NCBI GenBank assembly: GCA_028015205.1
Contig: JAPWFG010000022.1
Coordinates: 1,426,001 to 1,490,000 of the forward strand
Direction: 5' to 3'
Origin: Mytilisepta virgata
Lineage: Eukaryota > Mollusca > Bivalvia > Mytilida > Mytilidae
Length of the DNA stretch: 64,000 bases
Positions within the stretch are counted from its first letter, which is position 1; every line of letters starts with the position of its first letter. The notes under the pieces are model-generated. The model was not told where the DNA came from, searched no databases, and saw nothing but the letters and a program-made list of their open reading frames with translations. The position numbers and the translations under genes were made by a program. Positions 10,541 through 20,775 of this stretch are shown here, piece after piece.

Positions 10541-10590
10541 ATACTATGCTGTATACGACGCATTTCAAGGAGTTACCTCTCATCAGCAGC
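10541..10590 (-). ncRNA. Hammerhead ribozyme motif, unit 1
   Basis: Minus strand: CTGATGA (10586-10580), stem II GAGG/CCTT with loop TAACT (one G-U pair), GAAA (10566-10563), then stem III ATGC/GCAT around a 10-nt loop, which places the predicted cut after the A at 10545 (an AUA site). Stem I is the weak point: ATGC upstream can pair with GTAT downstream only if two core-proximal bases bulge. All invariant core nucleotides are intact. Confidence 0.68.
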
Positions 10591-10918
10591 ATCAAAACCG
10601 AAACACTTGGAAGACCAAAAACCAAACTTATATTAAACTAGAAGTACTCAACCAAAAATACCGAAATAGGAAGCCAAATTTCAGCTAAGGAGATCTACCA
10701 TGTGCAATACAAGGAATGAACCCTTAGTATTTCTATTATTTTTGAATTTTTCTAAATACTGGTAATTTCTGTAACAAATCAATGAATAATCATGTCAGAC
10801 AAATCTGACGACTGGGTTGGCGAATACTCTCGGGGACCTAGTGTCCACCAGCAGAGGCATCATCCTAGGAGTTTCAGAATAACAATCCAAAGATACTAAT
10901 ATTAGTTATAGTAAATTT

Positions 10919-10968
10919 ATACTATGCTGTATACGACGCATTTCAAGGAGTAACCTCTCATCAGCAGC
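10919..10968 (-). ncRNA. Hammerhead ribozyme motif, unit 2
   Basis: Same fold as unit 1, shifted exactly 378 bp: CTGATGA at 10964-10958 and GAAA at 10944-10941. The stem II loop changes from TAACT to TTACT, a loop-only substitution that leaves the helix intact. Core and stem III are unchanged. Confidence 0.68.
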
Positions 10969-11296
10969 ATTAAAACCGAAACATTTGCAAGACCAAAAAC
11001 CAAACTTATATTAAACAAGAAGTACTCAACCAAAAATACCGAAATAAGAAGCCAAATTTCAGCTAAGGAGATCTACCATGTGTAATACAAGGAATGAACC
11101 CTTAGTATTTCTATTATTTTTGAATTTTGCTAAATACTGGCAATTTCTGTAACAAATCAATGAATAATCATGTCAGACAAGTCTGACGACTGGGTTGGCG
11201 AATACCCTCGCGGACCTAGGGTCCATCAGCAGAGGCATCATCCGAGGAGTTTCAGAAAAACAATCCAAAGATACTAATATTAGATATAGTAAATTT

Positions 11297-11346
11297 ATAC
11301 TATGCTGTATACGACGCATTTCAAGGAGTTACCTCTCATCGACAGC
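11297..11346 (-). ncRNA. Hammerhead motif, unit 3 (core broken)
   Basis: Stem II, GAAA and stem III are as in units 1 and 2, but the invariant CTGATGA is TCGATGA here (11342-11336). By what is known of the hammerhead core this copy should not cleave. Only the last, partial unit carries the lesion. Confidence 0.6.
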
Positions 11347-11489
11347 ATTAAAACCGAAACATTTGAAAGACCAAAAACCAAACTTATATTAAACAAGAAG
11401 TACTCAACTAAAAATATCGAAATAGGAAGCCAAATTTCAGCTAAGGAGATCTACCATGTGCAATACAAGGAATGAACCCTTGGTTTGTT

Positions 11490-12209
11490 TTAGTTTTTTC
11501 GTAAATAAAGAAAAAAATCCAAATTTGTAATTATGAAGTCTGTTTATGCTTGTATCGATTAATTTTGTAAGGGGACGCTGCCTTTGAAGAAATTAATTTC
11601 AGAGAGTACATAGTTATTACTTATACATGTAAATGCAAAATCTCTGTTTTAATAAGGGATTTTTTTGTTACATATATGAACATAACTATAGTACATCTAA
11701 CCTTAAAATTTGGAAACCTTAAACTACAGAATTTAGGATATTACATTAATAGATTAGTAGAGGTGTCGTCTGGTCTTGATTTGTAAATTTTTGTCATCCG
11801 AATTCAAGACTTGTATATCAAATTTAATCGATCTCATTTATGAATGATAAAGCTTGAGCTGGTAATACATCATATTCAATTGCGTTGCAGCTCCCACTGT
11901 CTTGAAGTGTAAGTCCAGTAAAATCTTCTTCGACCATTTTAGATAGTTCACCACTAAAACAACTATTATAATGTTTTCGGATTTCATAATCTTTTACGTA
12001 CATAAGATCATGCTCAATATCTTAATATCTTCACATTAAGGAACATATTTTCTGTCGAATGTAATCTCAAAACTTTTCTTAATTTATTTCCAGACGGTTA
12101 GCTGCTTAGTTGTCCTAAGTATGAGATCCAAAAATATATTGCGCAATCAGGACATCATGGCTATTATGACCAACACATTACTTACAGCACTTCTTTAAAT
12201 TTTGTTCAT
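11490..12209. other. No gene recognised
   Basis: AT-rich spacer without coding frames. It runs up to a Penelope-like fragment that begins at about 12210. Confidence 0.55.
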
Positions 12210-12362
12210 GTCGTTTTCCGACGACAAAGATATATCACAAGCTCTGGAATAACGTATGAGTTGTGAAATATATACTCCATACGACGGCCCTTCTGTAATA
12301 TTGCCGCTCAAAAATGGGAAGTTGACGATTGGAAATTCAAAGTTATCTCTTTTGTCGTAAAG
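12210..12362 (-). mobile_element. Penelope-like RT fragment, short
   Basis: The reverse complement matches the 30905-31030 part of the longer element: an ACGACAAAAGAGATAACTTTGA-like start, then CCAATCGTCAACTTCCCATT, AGCGGCAATATT, and a TATATTTCACAACTCATACG-like end. About 150 bp remain, with a few substitutions. Confidence 0.65.
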
Positions 12363-12726
12363 TTTTGTATTCAAGATATTTTGAAAAATAATTTTTCATG
12401 AGAAATATGGATACACATTTCCTGATATACCCTTCTTAAAAAGCTGAGGGAGCTCATCAGGTGTAAAACCTGCCTCATATTAAATTTGAATATGGCATGA
12501 AAATAATACAGAAGTAAAAGATAAACAAGCAATATCAACAATGACATAGTAGTAATGTATAACATTCAGTTAGAAGCCTTTAAGGTTGAAACATCATCGA
12601 CCACAAATGACATGCAGAAAAATCAACATAGATCAAAATATCAAAATAGTCTGATTAAGTACAAATACCTGTATTATACATTAGCTGATTATAGCGGAAG
12701 TATTTATGATGGATTGGGATACTTAC

Positions 12727-12842
12727 AGTTTTACTCAATTTCATCTGAACATCATCAACAAATTCATCTCCCTTTTCCTGTTCAAGGGACCAACAGCAAA
12801 AACTATATCTGGCATCGTGTTTTTCGTCCAATTCTGCCAATT
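12727..12842 (-). CDS. Orphan internal exon, possibly the N-terminal part of a TIR-like domain
   Basis: The exon is bounded by a long pyrimidine tract ending TGGCATAG (acceptor before 12842) and a consensus donor, GTAAGT, after 12727. It is 116 nt: two bases completing a split codon, then 38 codons. The peptide contains EKHDARYSFCCWSLEQ followed by EKGDEFVDDVQMKL, a hydrophobic beta-strand followed by an acidic-amphipathic helix. This pattern resembles the start of TIR domains, but the match is weak. Flanking exons are not recognised. A frame just downstream on the same strand (12480-12393, PDELPQLFKKG) may be another exon. It may be a live host gene on the minus strand or an isolated remnant. 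Confidence 0.42.
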
Positions 12843-12897
12843 CTATGCCATAAAAGAGATAGAAGAAACAGAAATAAATAAAGCGAAAATCTTATAA

Positions 12898-13905
12898 TCA
12901 AGTGTAACAAATTCTATTGAACTAAATATATGCAACTGAAAAAAAGGACTTTACTATGGCGACTTGTCAAGGTAATAACTGACTATTTCATTCTAGGACA
13001 AACAGGCAGGAACATAGGCTGAATGGTGTAAAAGTCTAATACTGTCCAAAACAAATTTTCGAAAAATTACGTGAATATTAATTAATCTAAAACTTTAGTC
13101 AATGATCGTTTACTAATAATGCATGGAAATACAGTTCGTCGGTTTTCATAACTCCCAATATCTCTTGCGTACCTTTTAGAATATGTTTATAAACTGTAAC
13201 AATTGAAACGTTTTGAAGCCTTCGTGTTCTTTTATTCATACCATAGTGACAAATTCTAAGACTTACTAAAATCATAACTTTTGATATAGCTTAGGCAAAT
13301 GAACAACCAATCATGTAATCAGCTTGTCTTAAAATTTCAAGGAACTCAAATGGACACAAATACACGGATATCTGAGATGAGAGAGGGAGATGGTTACACT
13401 GAACATTTCTCTGTGTTTACACTTTTAAATCTTTTGTGGGGATTAACATTTTGAAATATTTTTTTAGCATTACTTATTGGTGGGGGGGTTGAACATTTGC
13501 GTTACTTTATGGGTTTAATATTACCAAACGTGTTTTTGAGTTGAATTTTAGACGCAGGATTATAACATTAACGTAAATGCTGTGATGCTCAGTAATACAG
13601 TATGACATCCATTATCTGAGTTATCTGATAAACATTTCAGACCTTAGTACATTTTTCAGGCTGTTAACATTTCATTCGGTATATTTTTGGGGGGATAGGA
13701 ATTATTTATAGCACGGTATTTGTAAAATGTGTTATTCTTATAGGATGATCAATGAGGATCAAATATATACAGATTATTAAACATGCACACAACCAGGTAT
13801 ATCGTTTAGAGTACAGATCTGCCCAATTTACCGTATATCGCTTACTGTGAAAACTGAATAATCCGTAAACGTTACTTTTTGGTTATTACGTACGGTGCAC
13901 CAGCT

Positions 13906-13908
<3 letters not shown>
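12898..13908. other. No gene recognised
   Basis: AT-rich, without ORFs of note. It probably includes the intron upstream of the minus-strand exon at 12727-12842, if that gene is real. Confidence 0.5.

Positions 13909-13973
<65 letters not shown>
13909..13973. repeat. (AT)n microsatellite
   Basis: About 32 uninterrupted AT dinucleotides. Confidence 0.97.
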
Positions 13974-13977
<4 letters not shown>

Positions 13978-14639
13978 CAGGTTTTATGAGAATCTACGTC
14001 AATGATTCATTATTTCAAGTATTTGCCATGAAAAGTTATATTTTGTATCATGTTTTGTTACTTATTTTCAAAAATACTATGATATATGCATTTAAATAAC
14101 CGCACTCCCTACATGTATACCTGTGCAATGATATCTTTGATTATGGGCCCAAATTATAGAAATTCAAAATTATAAAACCTTACTCTACATCTGCATACAG
14201 TGAATGACGATACTGTATAAAGATAAAATGCATAAAATGAAAAATGACAGAACAATTTTAGTCACCGGCTTTTAATTCCCATTTTTTGAAATTCTGAACT
14301 AACGAACTCTTTATGTATTTCGATGAAATGTCTTTGCAACCGTCATTATAGTAATAAACGAAGATTAAACAATTTAAATATCCGGATTTTATTTGTAGCA
14401 CATGGATGCAAATTTCCTCTTGTCGTATGATTTGAAATTTAAATACATATAAAAGTTCACTTGAATACAACATATAAATCGTTTTAAAAGACTCAAATGA
14501 AATGATTTTTGATAGAAGTGTAATGTCTCAATCTAACCATAGTGTTTACTTGAAGTGAAATGGTATCCTGTGAATATTCTTCTTATTCTCTTTTTATTGT
14601 TACATGCTAAAGTCCTGTGCCAATTTTGTAATTTTGCCA

Positions 14640-14880
14640 AGAAACAGACTAATTTGTAAATTTTTATCATACATACATATCGTATATATTTGTCAAAGCA
14701 CATTTAAAGTCCCAAGTTTGTGTTTTATTCACATATATGCATTTACTATGTTTTTTTGGTCGCCAGTGATCATGTGTTAATCAATTGAAAACGCATGAAT
14801 TAGCTTTTTGCCACTACTGCCAGTTCATCAGATTTAAAATTGCGTCTACGCTATTGCCGTTGTTGACGTGTGTGAATACT
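14640..14880. repeat. Terminal direct repeat, 3' copy of the Ngaro-like element
   Basis: It shares order and words with 20560-20775: TTGTCAAAGCACATTTAAAGTC against CTGTCAAATCACATTTAAAGTC, then GGTCGCCAGTGATCATG, then a TTTTTGCCACT block and GCCAGT. Identity is moderate, perhaps 70%. Both copies lie in the same orientation on opposite sides of the coding region. Confidence 0.65.
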
Positions 14881-15700
14881 ATAGACTAATTTAATAGTAA
14901 ACGTACCAACAAGTTTTAAAGTACCGGAAGTAACGATGGTCTGATTTTTATTCCAAAGAATATCCTATATGCAATTGGTATATCATTAACATGGTTTATA
15001 CACAACAAACTGATTAGATAATTATTTAATACTACCAATTTACATCTAAGTATACAAATTACATATATAATAAATTTATACAATAACTCATAAATTTGGC
15101 GAAAGGCTGTCTCGGCTTAGCCACAGTGTCCTTGATTAAGTGTAATAATAATCTGATATAAGAGTGATTGACTGGGAAAAATCAGTGCGGCTGACTTGAT
15201 GTAAAGGTCAGTGACTGGTGGTATAATACGGCTCTTTAACCAATGAACTTGAGCTTACAGATACTTTCTCCACGTATCCCGTGAGTTAATCTTAAACTAT
15301 CCAATACGGCTGGCTAAGAGAGACACGTGAAGCTTGTGTTGAGTACACATGTTAGCCAGTGATTGAACGATATGTTGAGCAAGCATCTGAAGATGAACAT
15401 CTATCTAAGTCCTTTGTTTGAGGTTAAACTCAGAAAATTGGTTGTGCAAGACCAAAGCTAGAGTATAAGGAAATACTGTGACATACATGATTGACCATAA
15501 TTTGGGGATTTTGAATGAATATGAAAAAAGCCAAATCAGTTGTTGATATAGGAAACAGCTGATCCCCAAATAATATGAGTTGTAACACCTTGATACACAC
15601 ATATAAAAACAAATAATAATTTTTAAAGTGATTTGAATTAATATGCCTAATACATACTAATTATACAAATTTATACTCTAAAAGATAACGGAGATAACGA

Positions 15701-15943
15701 GGGATTATTATGCCCTCTTCACACGGAAAGCTCCGATCGGGTCAGAGTTAGGCGAACATCTGTACTTAATAATTCATATACTCATATATATATTAAAATA
15801 AACATGAAAGCATTAAATTAAACGAGCAGTGATCCTAATACTCTTCAAATGATAAGAATGACACAAGCGATACCAAATTAATTATTGCACTGATAATCGG
15901 TAAAACTACGCATGAGATCACAGTGGGATTATTATGCCCATGT
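15701..15943. repeat. Short direct repeats in the 3' region
   Basis: GGGATTATTATGCCC occurs at 15701-15715 and again at 15925-15939. The second lies inside a small inverted repeat (GAGATCAC near 15914 with GTGATCTC near 15950). They sit between the recombinase and the 3' direct repeat, where split direct repeats of Ngaro elements have their B1/A2/B2 junctions; that assignment is inference. Confidence 0.45.
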
Positions 15944-16002
15944 CACAAGTGATCTCTTCTAACTAAATAACTAAATAATAAAAGAAATGTGTGTACATTC
16001 CA

Positions 16003-16880
16003 CTATTCAACTATCAACATATACATGTTAATATACAAATGCATTAAACATAATTGTCCTTTGCAGAGAATTTCCCGAGGCGTACGTATGTATCTTGTGT
16101 AACATTGAGAATCCCATCGTCCCAGGGTCTGAATCATGTAATCATCTACTTTAGTACTTATACTTGTCGTTGCTCCAATTCGGAAACTGTGACCGGAAAA
16201 TAGAGACCTGAATTCAAAATTGATTTCAGACACTGTATGAAGAAATTACGGTTCAGAGGTGCTCCATTTTCTAAAATGAAGAATGGCGTCGTAGAATGTT
16301 TTGACACTTTCCTTACAGCAAAGTATCGCTTTAATGATTTAGCCGGACATATTTCCATTCCTGTTGCAAAAAGTTCGATATCACCTCCTAATCGGAACGG
16401 ATCAGTTTTCGAGATTCTTAGGGTAAGAATAGCTGAATTCTTGGTAAAATTAATATCATTATAACAAACGTTAGTAGATGAATCAAATTCCTTCGGACAG
16501 TAAATTCCCCACATCTCAAGAAGCCAAAATAGGTCATGACGCATGTAGCTTCCATCAGTATGTCCTTATATGATGAAAAACGTCCTCTCCGTAATCGATG
16601 AATATCTGTTGCAGTATTTCACAAGTAATCGGAAGCCTAACTCTCGTTATTTTCAGTCCTTTATATACTGATTCCAGACGATGTAATTTAATAATACCTC
16701 CGTTACTAAATATGTTCGGAAAACCAGACTCTAGATATCGAAGTCGAACGCCACATATATATAGCATGATCGTGGAATATTTTAAGTTTAAGGATTTATG
16801 GCAATGTGAGGCAAAATTCATTAGAGATTCCTCTGTAAGATGGGGCATTTCTAAGTGTTGGTTCCACATAACACCCGACA
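16003..16880 (-). pseudogene. Tyrosine recombinase (integrase) of the Ngaro-like element
   Basis: It would integrate the circular cDNA by strand exchange. The N-terminal SAM-like region is in 16555-16880 (HLTEESLMNFASHCHKSLN, then TIMLYICGVRLRYLESG). The catalytic part is in 16003-16544: SKTDPFRLGGDIELFATG, the HxxR box as GHSFRIGAT, and the nucleophile tyrosine in LGRWDSQCYTRYIRTPRE. Two frame breaks, near 16550 and 16200, split the ORF. Key His, Arg and Tyr residues are still visible, so decay is recent relative to the fold. Confidence 0.8.
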
Positions 16881-17340
16881 TACCAAGAAATACAGTATAT
16901 ACATGATATCCCGTTTGAATGTCTGAATGTCTGAAAATTAAAACGAGAAAGCGAGTCACTAATGACATTCGATATTCCAGGTATATGTTCACTCCTGGTG
17001 ATAAAGTTATATTTTGCCGATTGTCAAGTCAATGATCGCATAAGTTTCATTATATCTGCAACTTTAGAATTGCCTTTGTTAATAATTTCTACTGTAGCAG
17101 TATTATCGCAGTAAAACACAATTCTTTTTTGAACCTATAACTCCCCCCAAAGTACAGATGCTACAACGATTGGGAAAGTTCCCTAAATGCCATAGACATA
17201 TTTGACTCAAGTATCGGGATGAGTTCCTCCGGCCATGAACTGCTGGACCATTTCCCTTGAAAATAACCCCCAAATCCAAAGTTTCATGCAGCATCTGTGT
17301 ATAATTCAATGTCATTAGCCAGTGTTTGTTTATCGTCGTA
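16880..17340 (-). pseudogene. RNase H domain of the Ngaro-like element
   Basis: Across frames one reads IELYTDAA, a GFGGYFQGKWSSSSWPEEL-like stretch, MAFRELSQ, and then a TATVEIINKGNSK region with SARYNF-like and HIPG-like sequence. This is the retroviral-type RNase H seen in DIRS-order elements. At least three frameshifts are needed to read it through. It follows the RT connection at 17389-17718 and runs straight into the recombinase. Confidence 0.65.
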
Positions 17341-17388
17341 GAAGAAAGAAACTTTATTCCACTGCTTTAAAAAAAGCAACCACATCTG

Positions 17389-18330
17389 TTAATCCTCTCT
17401 ACACTCATGTGATAAATTGACAAAATAATGTAATTTCTCAACTGTAGTAACAAATGATCTCCCGGGGATAATTACTCTTGCAGCAAAGTTGAAATGGCCA
17501 AGTAATTGTGACAGCTCTCGTTTCCGAACTGATCGTTTAACCAAAAATTGTTCTATGAATTTAATTATTCTTGCTACTTTTTCGTCAGGTAATTTAGCCT
17601 CCATTTTAACCGTATCTGAAATTATACCCAGATACTCAATAGATGTGGTACGACCTACTGTCTTGTTATCAGATATGGGTATACGTGGTCTATTAGATAT
17701 CATAGTTAACAGGGCCATTGTTCGGTGTCCACAAGTACCTGGAGCTTATATTGTGAGAAAATCATCACGTAAATGTAAAATAAACGGAATTTGGTAATTG
17801 TTTTCAGCAATCCAACAGATAGCACGGGACAACGTGTCGAAAATGCGAGGAGAAGGTCTAGAACCGAAACATAATCTAACGAAATAATAATAGAGTCCCT
17901 TCCACGCAATACAGATGATGTTGGTCTTCACGAATACTAAGTTGTTTAAATGCATCAGTGATATCTGTTTTATTTAATATTGCCCCCTTTCCCAGTCTTC
18001 TAATTTCTTTAATAGCATCATCTATTTTTACGTATGTCAAAGAACATAGGTCTTTGTCGATTAAGTCATTAATGCTACAGTGCGTATCATTGTCATGCGG
18101 TGAAGATAAGTCTACTATTTATCGCTTCTTTCCAGAATATTTACCTTCAACCAAACCAATATTTTACAACAGGGGGGTGGTGAAACGTTCCAAGTAAATA
18201 ACCTTTACCTACTTCATGATGTCAACCGATTGTGGGTCTGCAAGTGCAGATCTTAAATTTTTACACTCAATAATCGGTAAATCAGTTTCTTTTACAAGAG
18301 TGTCAAAACCTTCTCGCAGACCGGTAATTA
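17389..18330 (-). pseudogene. Reverse transcriptase of the Ngaro-like element
   Basis: It starts with EGKYSGKKR and VDLSSPHDNDTHCSINDLID (about 18150-18060) and continues through KIDDAIKEIRRLGKGAI and KTDITDAFKQLS, FGSRPSPRIFDTLSRAICWI, then the catalytic box LHLRDDFLTI (around 17770). The box keeps the Asp pair, but an Arg replaces the usual hydrophobic residue before it. The thumb/connection (LGIISDTVKMEAKLPDEK, then KRELSQLLGHFNFAARVI and PGRSF) lies in 17389-17718. Stops occur near 17890 and 17740. It is typical of DIRS-order RTs, not of LINEs. Confidence 0.8.
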
Positions 18331-18439
18331 AATATCGCACAAATTGTTTATCAGAATGAATAATTAATTCCGTCTCTAACCTTTCTACGTTGATAACAAA
18401 CAGAAAAGGGGCGTGTTTGTTATGAGTTAGTCATCTCGA

Positions 18440-18951
18440 TGCAGCGTCGAATTTGCTTTCAGTAGCTTTCAACACAGTAGATTTGGTCTTTGGTTTATTT
18501 ACATCCCGACAGTATTTCATACTGTGATCTTTACTGTTGCATTTTAAACATGCATGTATAAGAAAACAGTCTGTGCGAGTACAGCTGTTGTAATTGAAGT
18601 TATTGCATATCTCTTTCCCCTCAATTCGGGATATTGTGCGACCATGCTTATCTTTTGATATAATTACAGATGGTACAATCTGACGAGGTTCTTAAGGGAT
18701 ACCTACAGAATTGACAGGCAGGCTGATGTTTTCGCCGTTCACAAAAGCGTGTAGAGTGGTCGCAATCACCACAAATCTCACATTCACGGCTAGGCATTCC
18801 ATGCATAATCTGATTAAGTAAACGCTCATCGACCTTGCCCAGCTAATAACCATATTATGCTCCAAAATGGCGTTGGTGGCTATGGATCAAAACATTTTAT
18901 GGTATGTGTAAAAACGTGGGCCATATTATCGTATCTTGGGGTTAAAAGGCA
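18440..18951 (-). pseudogene. Gag C-terminal/zinc-knuckle region
   Basis: After the shared segment ends at 18952 the frame continues CLLTPRYDNMAHVFTH, then a stop. Further on are CEICGDCDHSTRFCERR, CQFCRYPLRTSS and a CCCH-like run, CNNFNYNSCTRTDC then HACLKCNSKDHSMKYC. Cys/His clusters between Gag and RT are usual in DIRS-order elements and would bind nucleic acid. This part is unique to the full-length copy and absent from the three extra tandem units. Confidence 0.6.
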
Positions 18952-18959
18952 AACTAAGT

Positions 18960-19589
18960 TTATGTCCTTGCCTTCCAAAATCTGTTTACGTAAAGTAGGC
19001 GAATCTTTGGGAAATCCTCTGCATAGATTACACCTTTTGAAGAATCAATTGTTCTGCGATAAGTCTGATCTACCTGCGATGCGCTTTCACTTACATTGAT
19101 AGCCTGTTGTCCGTACGTTGCCAACGAAGCGGTTGCTAAATCAAAGTGACTTCTGCTGGCAATTGAAGAAGTATTAGGATTTGTAACTTCTCTGTTGATA
19201 AACCCCTTAACAACTCCAGACATAGAAGACATCGCTTCTGTTGCAGTTTTTAAGGCTGAAGTCGTTTCCTTTAAGACTGATGTTGTAGGAAAAGTATTCT
19301 GTTCTTCTGTTATATTGTTCACTGCACATGTTATATCACTATTGCTTTCCATAGTTTCGTTGTTTGTAGATATTCTTGTACCATTAGTTCTACTTTCTTC
19401 TAAAAATGTTGACACAGGTGTTGTATAACGGTTAATGTTATTGGCATGGTAAAGTTGACTTAAAAATTCGACATTCCAAGAAGTGTGTGCTGTAATTCCT
19501 AAATTCTTAAGTTCAGCGACATAGCGATCTTTCTTCCATTTCCTACTGTTTTCGGATACATAGTCAGCTTTGCGTTTACGACCACTCAT
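18960..19589 (-). CDS. Gag-like ORF, unit 1
   Basis: Two hundred and nine codons from the ATG of MSGRKRKADYVSENSRKWKK; the upstream frame is open but less protein-like. The basic N-terminus is followed by YVAELKNLGITAHTSWNVEF, a Ser/Thr/Asn-rich middle and a helical segment (TSALKTATEAMSSMSGVVKG). It probably encodes the nucleocapsid/coat part of the Ngaro-like element. The stop follows FWKART. In the next frame the sequence reads SPTLRKQILEGKDINLVCLL, which looks like true Gag continuation, so an indel or frameshift lies just upstream. Confidence 0.6.
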   Translation of the reverse strand: MSGRKRKADYVSENSRKWKKDRYVAELKNLGITAHTSWNVEFLSQLYHANNINRYTTPVSTFLEESRTNGTRISTNNETMESNSDITCAVNNITEEQNTFPTTSVLKETTSALKTATEAMSSMSGVVKGFINREVTNPNTSSIASRSHFDLATASLATYGQQAINVSESASQVDQTYRRTIDSSKGVIYAEDFPKIRLLYVNRFWKART

Positions 19590-19874
19590 TTTGGAATGAT
19601 ACAAGATCAATAGAGTTAATTTATAAATTTCAGTCACCTCGTCACTGAATGATATCATTGTTGAACGTAATATCCATGTTCTAATGTTCAAAAATGATAA
19701 GATCATAATTAACTCCGCCATGAGGATTTTTACACAATGACTAGAAACTCGTGCAGTCACGTGGTAGGACTAAGTATAATGCTTCAGGGGCACCATTAGG
19801 AAATGTTTGTTGTGTATAAACCTGATTTATCTTAAATATATAATCTTAATTAATTACCTCTCCTGTTATTCATT

Positions 19875-20066
19875 TTATTGCATGCTGTATTCAATTCCCA
19901 CAGTTTTTTGTACAGTAAATAAAGTTATTTTATCATATTTGTAATTACCTGTTTTTCTTCCTATTCTAATCAACATCTGGTCACCTTCGTCTTTACTATA
20001 ATCATCTTCAGCTTGCATTGTCTTTCCTACCTCATTTTTGATAGAGGCGTATTCTTTGAGTAACAT
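19875..20066 (-). CDS. Small conserved ORF upstream of Gag, unit 1
   Basis: Sixty-three codons with ASIKNEVGKTMQAEDDYSKD and KTGNYKYDKITLF. It is repeated in every unit with mostly conservative changes. An AACAG/GTAATT donor-like site lies inside it (near 19949), so it may be a spliced leader exon and not a free ORF. Function unknown. Confidence 0.35.
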   Translation of the reverse strand: MLLKEYASIKNEVGKTMQAEDDYSKDEGDQMLIRIGRKTGNYKYDKITLFTVQKTVGIEYSMQ

Positions 20067-20249
20067 AAGTAAAACATCCTTTAAGCAACTAATAATTTGG
20101 TTCTCTAAAATACAACATATACATCTTTTGAAAAGACTAAATTAAAATTATCTTTTAAAGGTTTCATCAAGAATAAGTTGAATTCACAACTTAAGACATT
20201 TTACAGCTGTCATCACGAATTAATTGACCGTTACAGTGTTCCAGTATCT

Positions 20250-20540
20250 AAGATGATGTTGGACCTGTTCCCGCTGTCTTAACAAAATATGTAACATCAC
20301 CGATTTGTAATGACCACCGGATTGACTTTGTTGCATTTCACGACGTTTGCCGTATACGGAGGAGGAACTGCTTACCCTTCTGGAACACCTTAGTTCACTC
20401 TTTTATAGGAGTTTGTGTTGTTTATTTTGTATCTAGTTTTCAGTGTTTATTTGTTGTGCTTGTTCATTTGTCTTTCCCGGGCTTGTTTGTCTAATGGATT
20501 GCGTTTTTTTGGTTTGGTCCTTAGGTATGTTTGTCCTCTT
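20250..20540. repeat. Penelope-like tail fragment embedded in each tandem unit
   Basis: GACCACCGGATTGACTTTG, GGAGGAACTGCTTACCCTTC and TGGAACACCTTAGTTCAC align with the common 3' tail of the Penelope-like copies (for example 2060-2180). It is present at the same position in units 2-4 (near 22755, 25265 and 27785), so the insertion came before amplification. Confidence 0.5.
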
Positions 20541-20559
20541 CAAGAAACAAACTAATCAT

Positions 20560-20775
20560 TCAATTCTAATCATACCAAGATATCTGTCAAATCACATTTA
20601 AAGTCCTGAACCTTTGTTTTATTTGAAGCATTGCATTAACGTAACTCTTTGGTTGCCAGTGGTCATGATATGTTAAAACAATTGATTACGCAGGTATTAG
20701 TTTTTGCCACTCTCGCCAGTGTATAAGATCTCGAATTTCTTGCACACTATGGCCATAACGGAATAATATACTATA
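20560..20775. repeat. Terminal direct repeat, 5' copy of the Ngaro-like element
   Basis: Counterpart of 14640-14880 in the same orientation; also present in each further unit (near 23075, 25585 and 28105). See the element entry for how this supports split direct repeats. Confidence 0.6.

Larger units (their letters stand above)
10501..11485 (-). mobile_element. Retrozyme-like 378-bp tandem repeat (2.6 units) with hammerhead motifs
   Basis: CAATCCAAAGATAC recurs at 10505, 10883 and 11261, an exact 378-bp period. The third unit stops after GAATGAACCCTT near 11480. Units are about 95% alike. On the minus strand each unit carries a hammerhead-like fold at the same place. A tandem of ribozyme-bearing monomers without coding capacity fits an animal retrozyme integrated as a multimer, or a satellite derived from one. 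The family is unrelated in sequence to the 348-bp family at 5.9 kb. Confidence 0.7.

Noticed and set aside
10800..10850. CTGACGA followed by GGCGAAT on the plus strand of the 378-bp repeat, resembling a hammerhead core
   Set aside because: The second core box is GAAT, not GAAA, and no complementary stem II or III can be drawn. The minus-strand motif in the same unit is far better.
12393..12480. CCTGATGAGCTCC on the minus strand as a further hammerhead
   Set aside because: GCT/AGC could form a stem, but the sequence after it is TTTTT, not GAAA. A coding reading (PDELPQLFKKG) is at least as good.
14810..14850. TCTGATGAACTGG on the minus strand as a hammerhead core
   Set aside because: No GAAA box at a suitable distance, and the homologous segment at 20740 does not keep the motif.
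19195..19428. Conserved 77-codon plus-strand ORF (MINPLTTPDIEDIASVAVFK start), repeated at 21708, 24218 and 26696
   Set aside because: It is exactly antisense to the Gag ORF, and its conservation follows from duplication of the unit.
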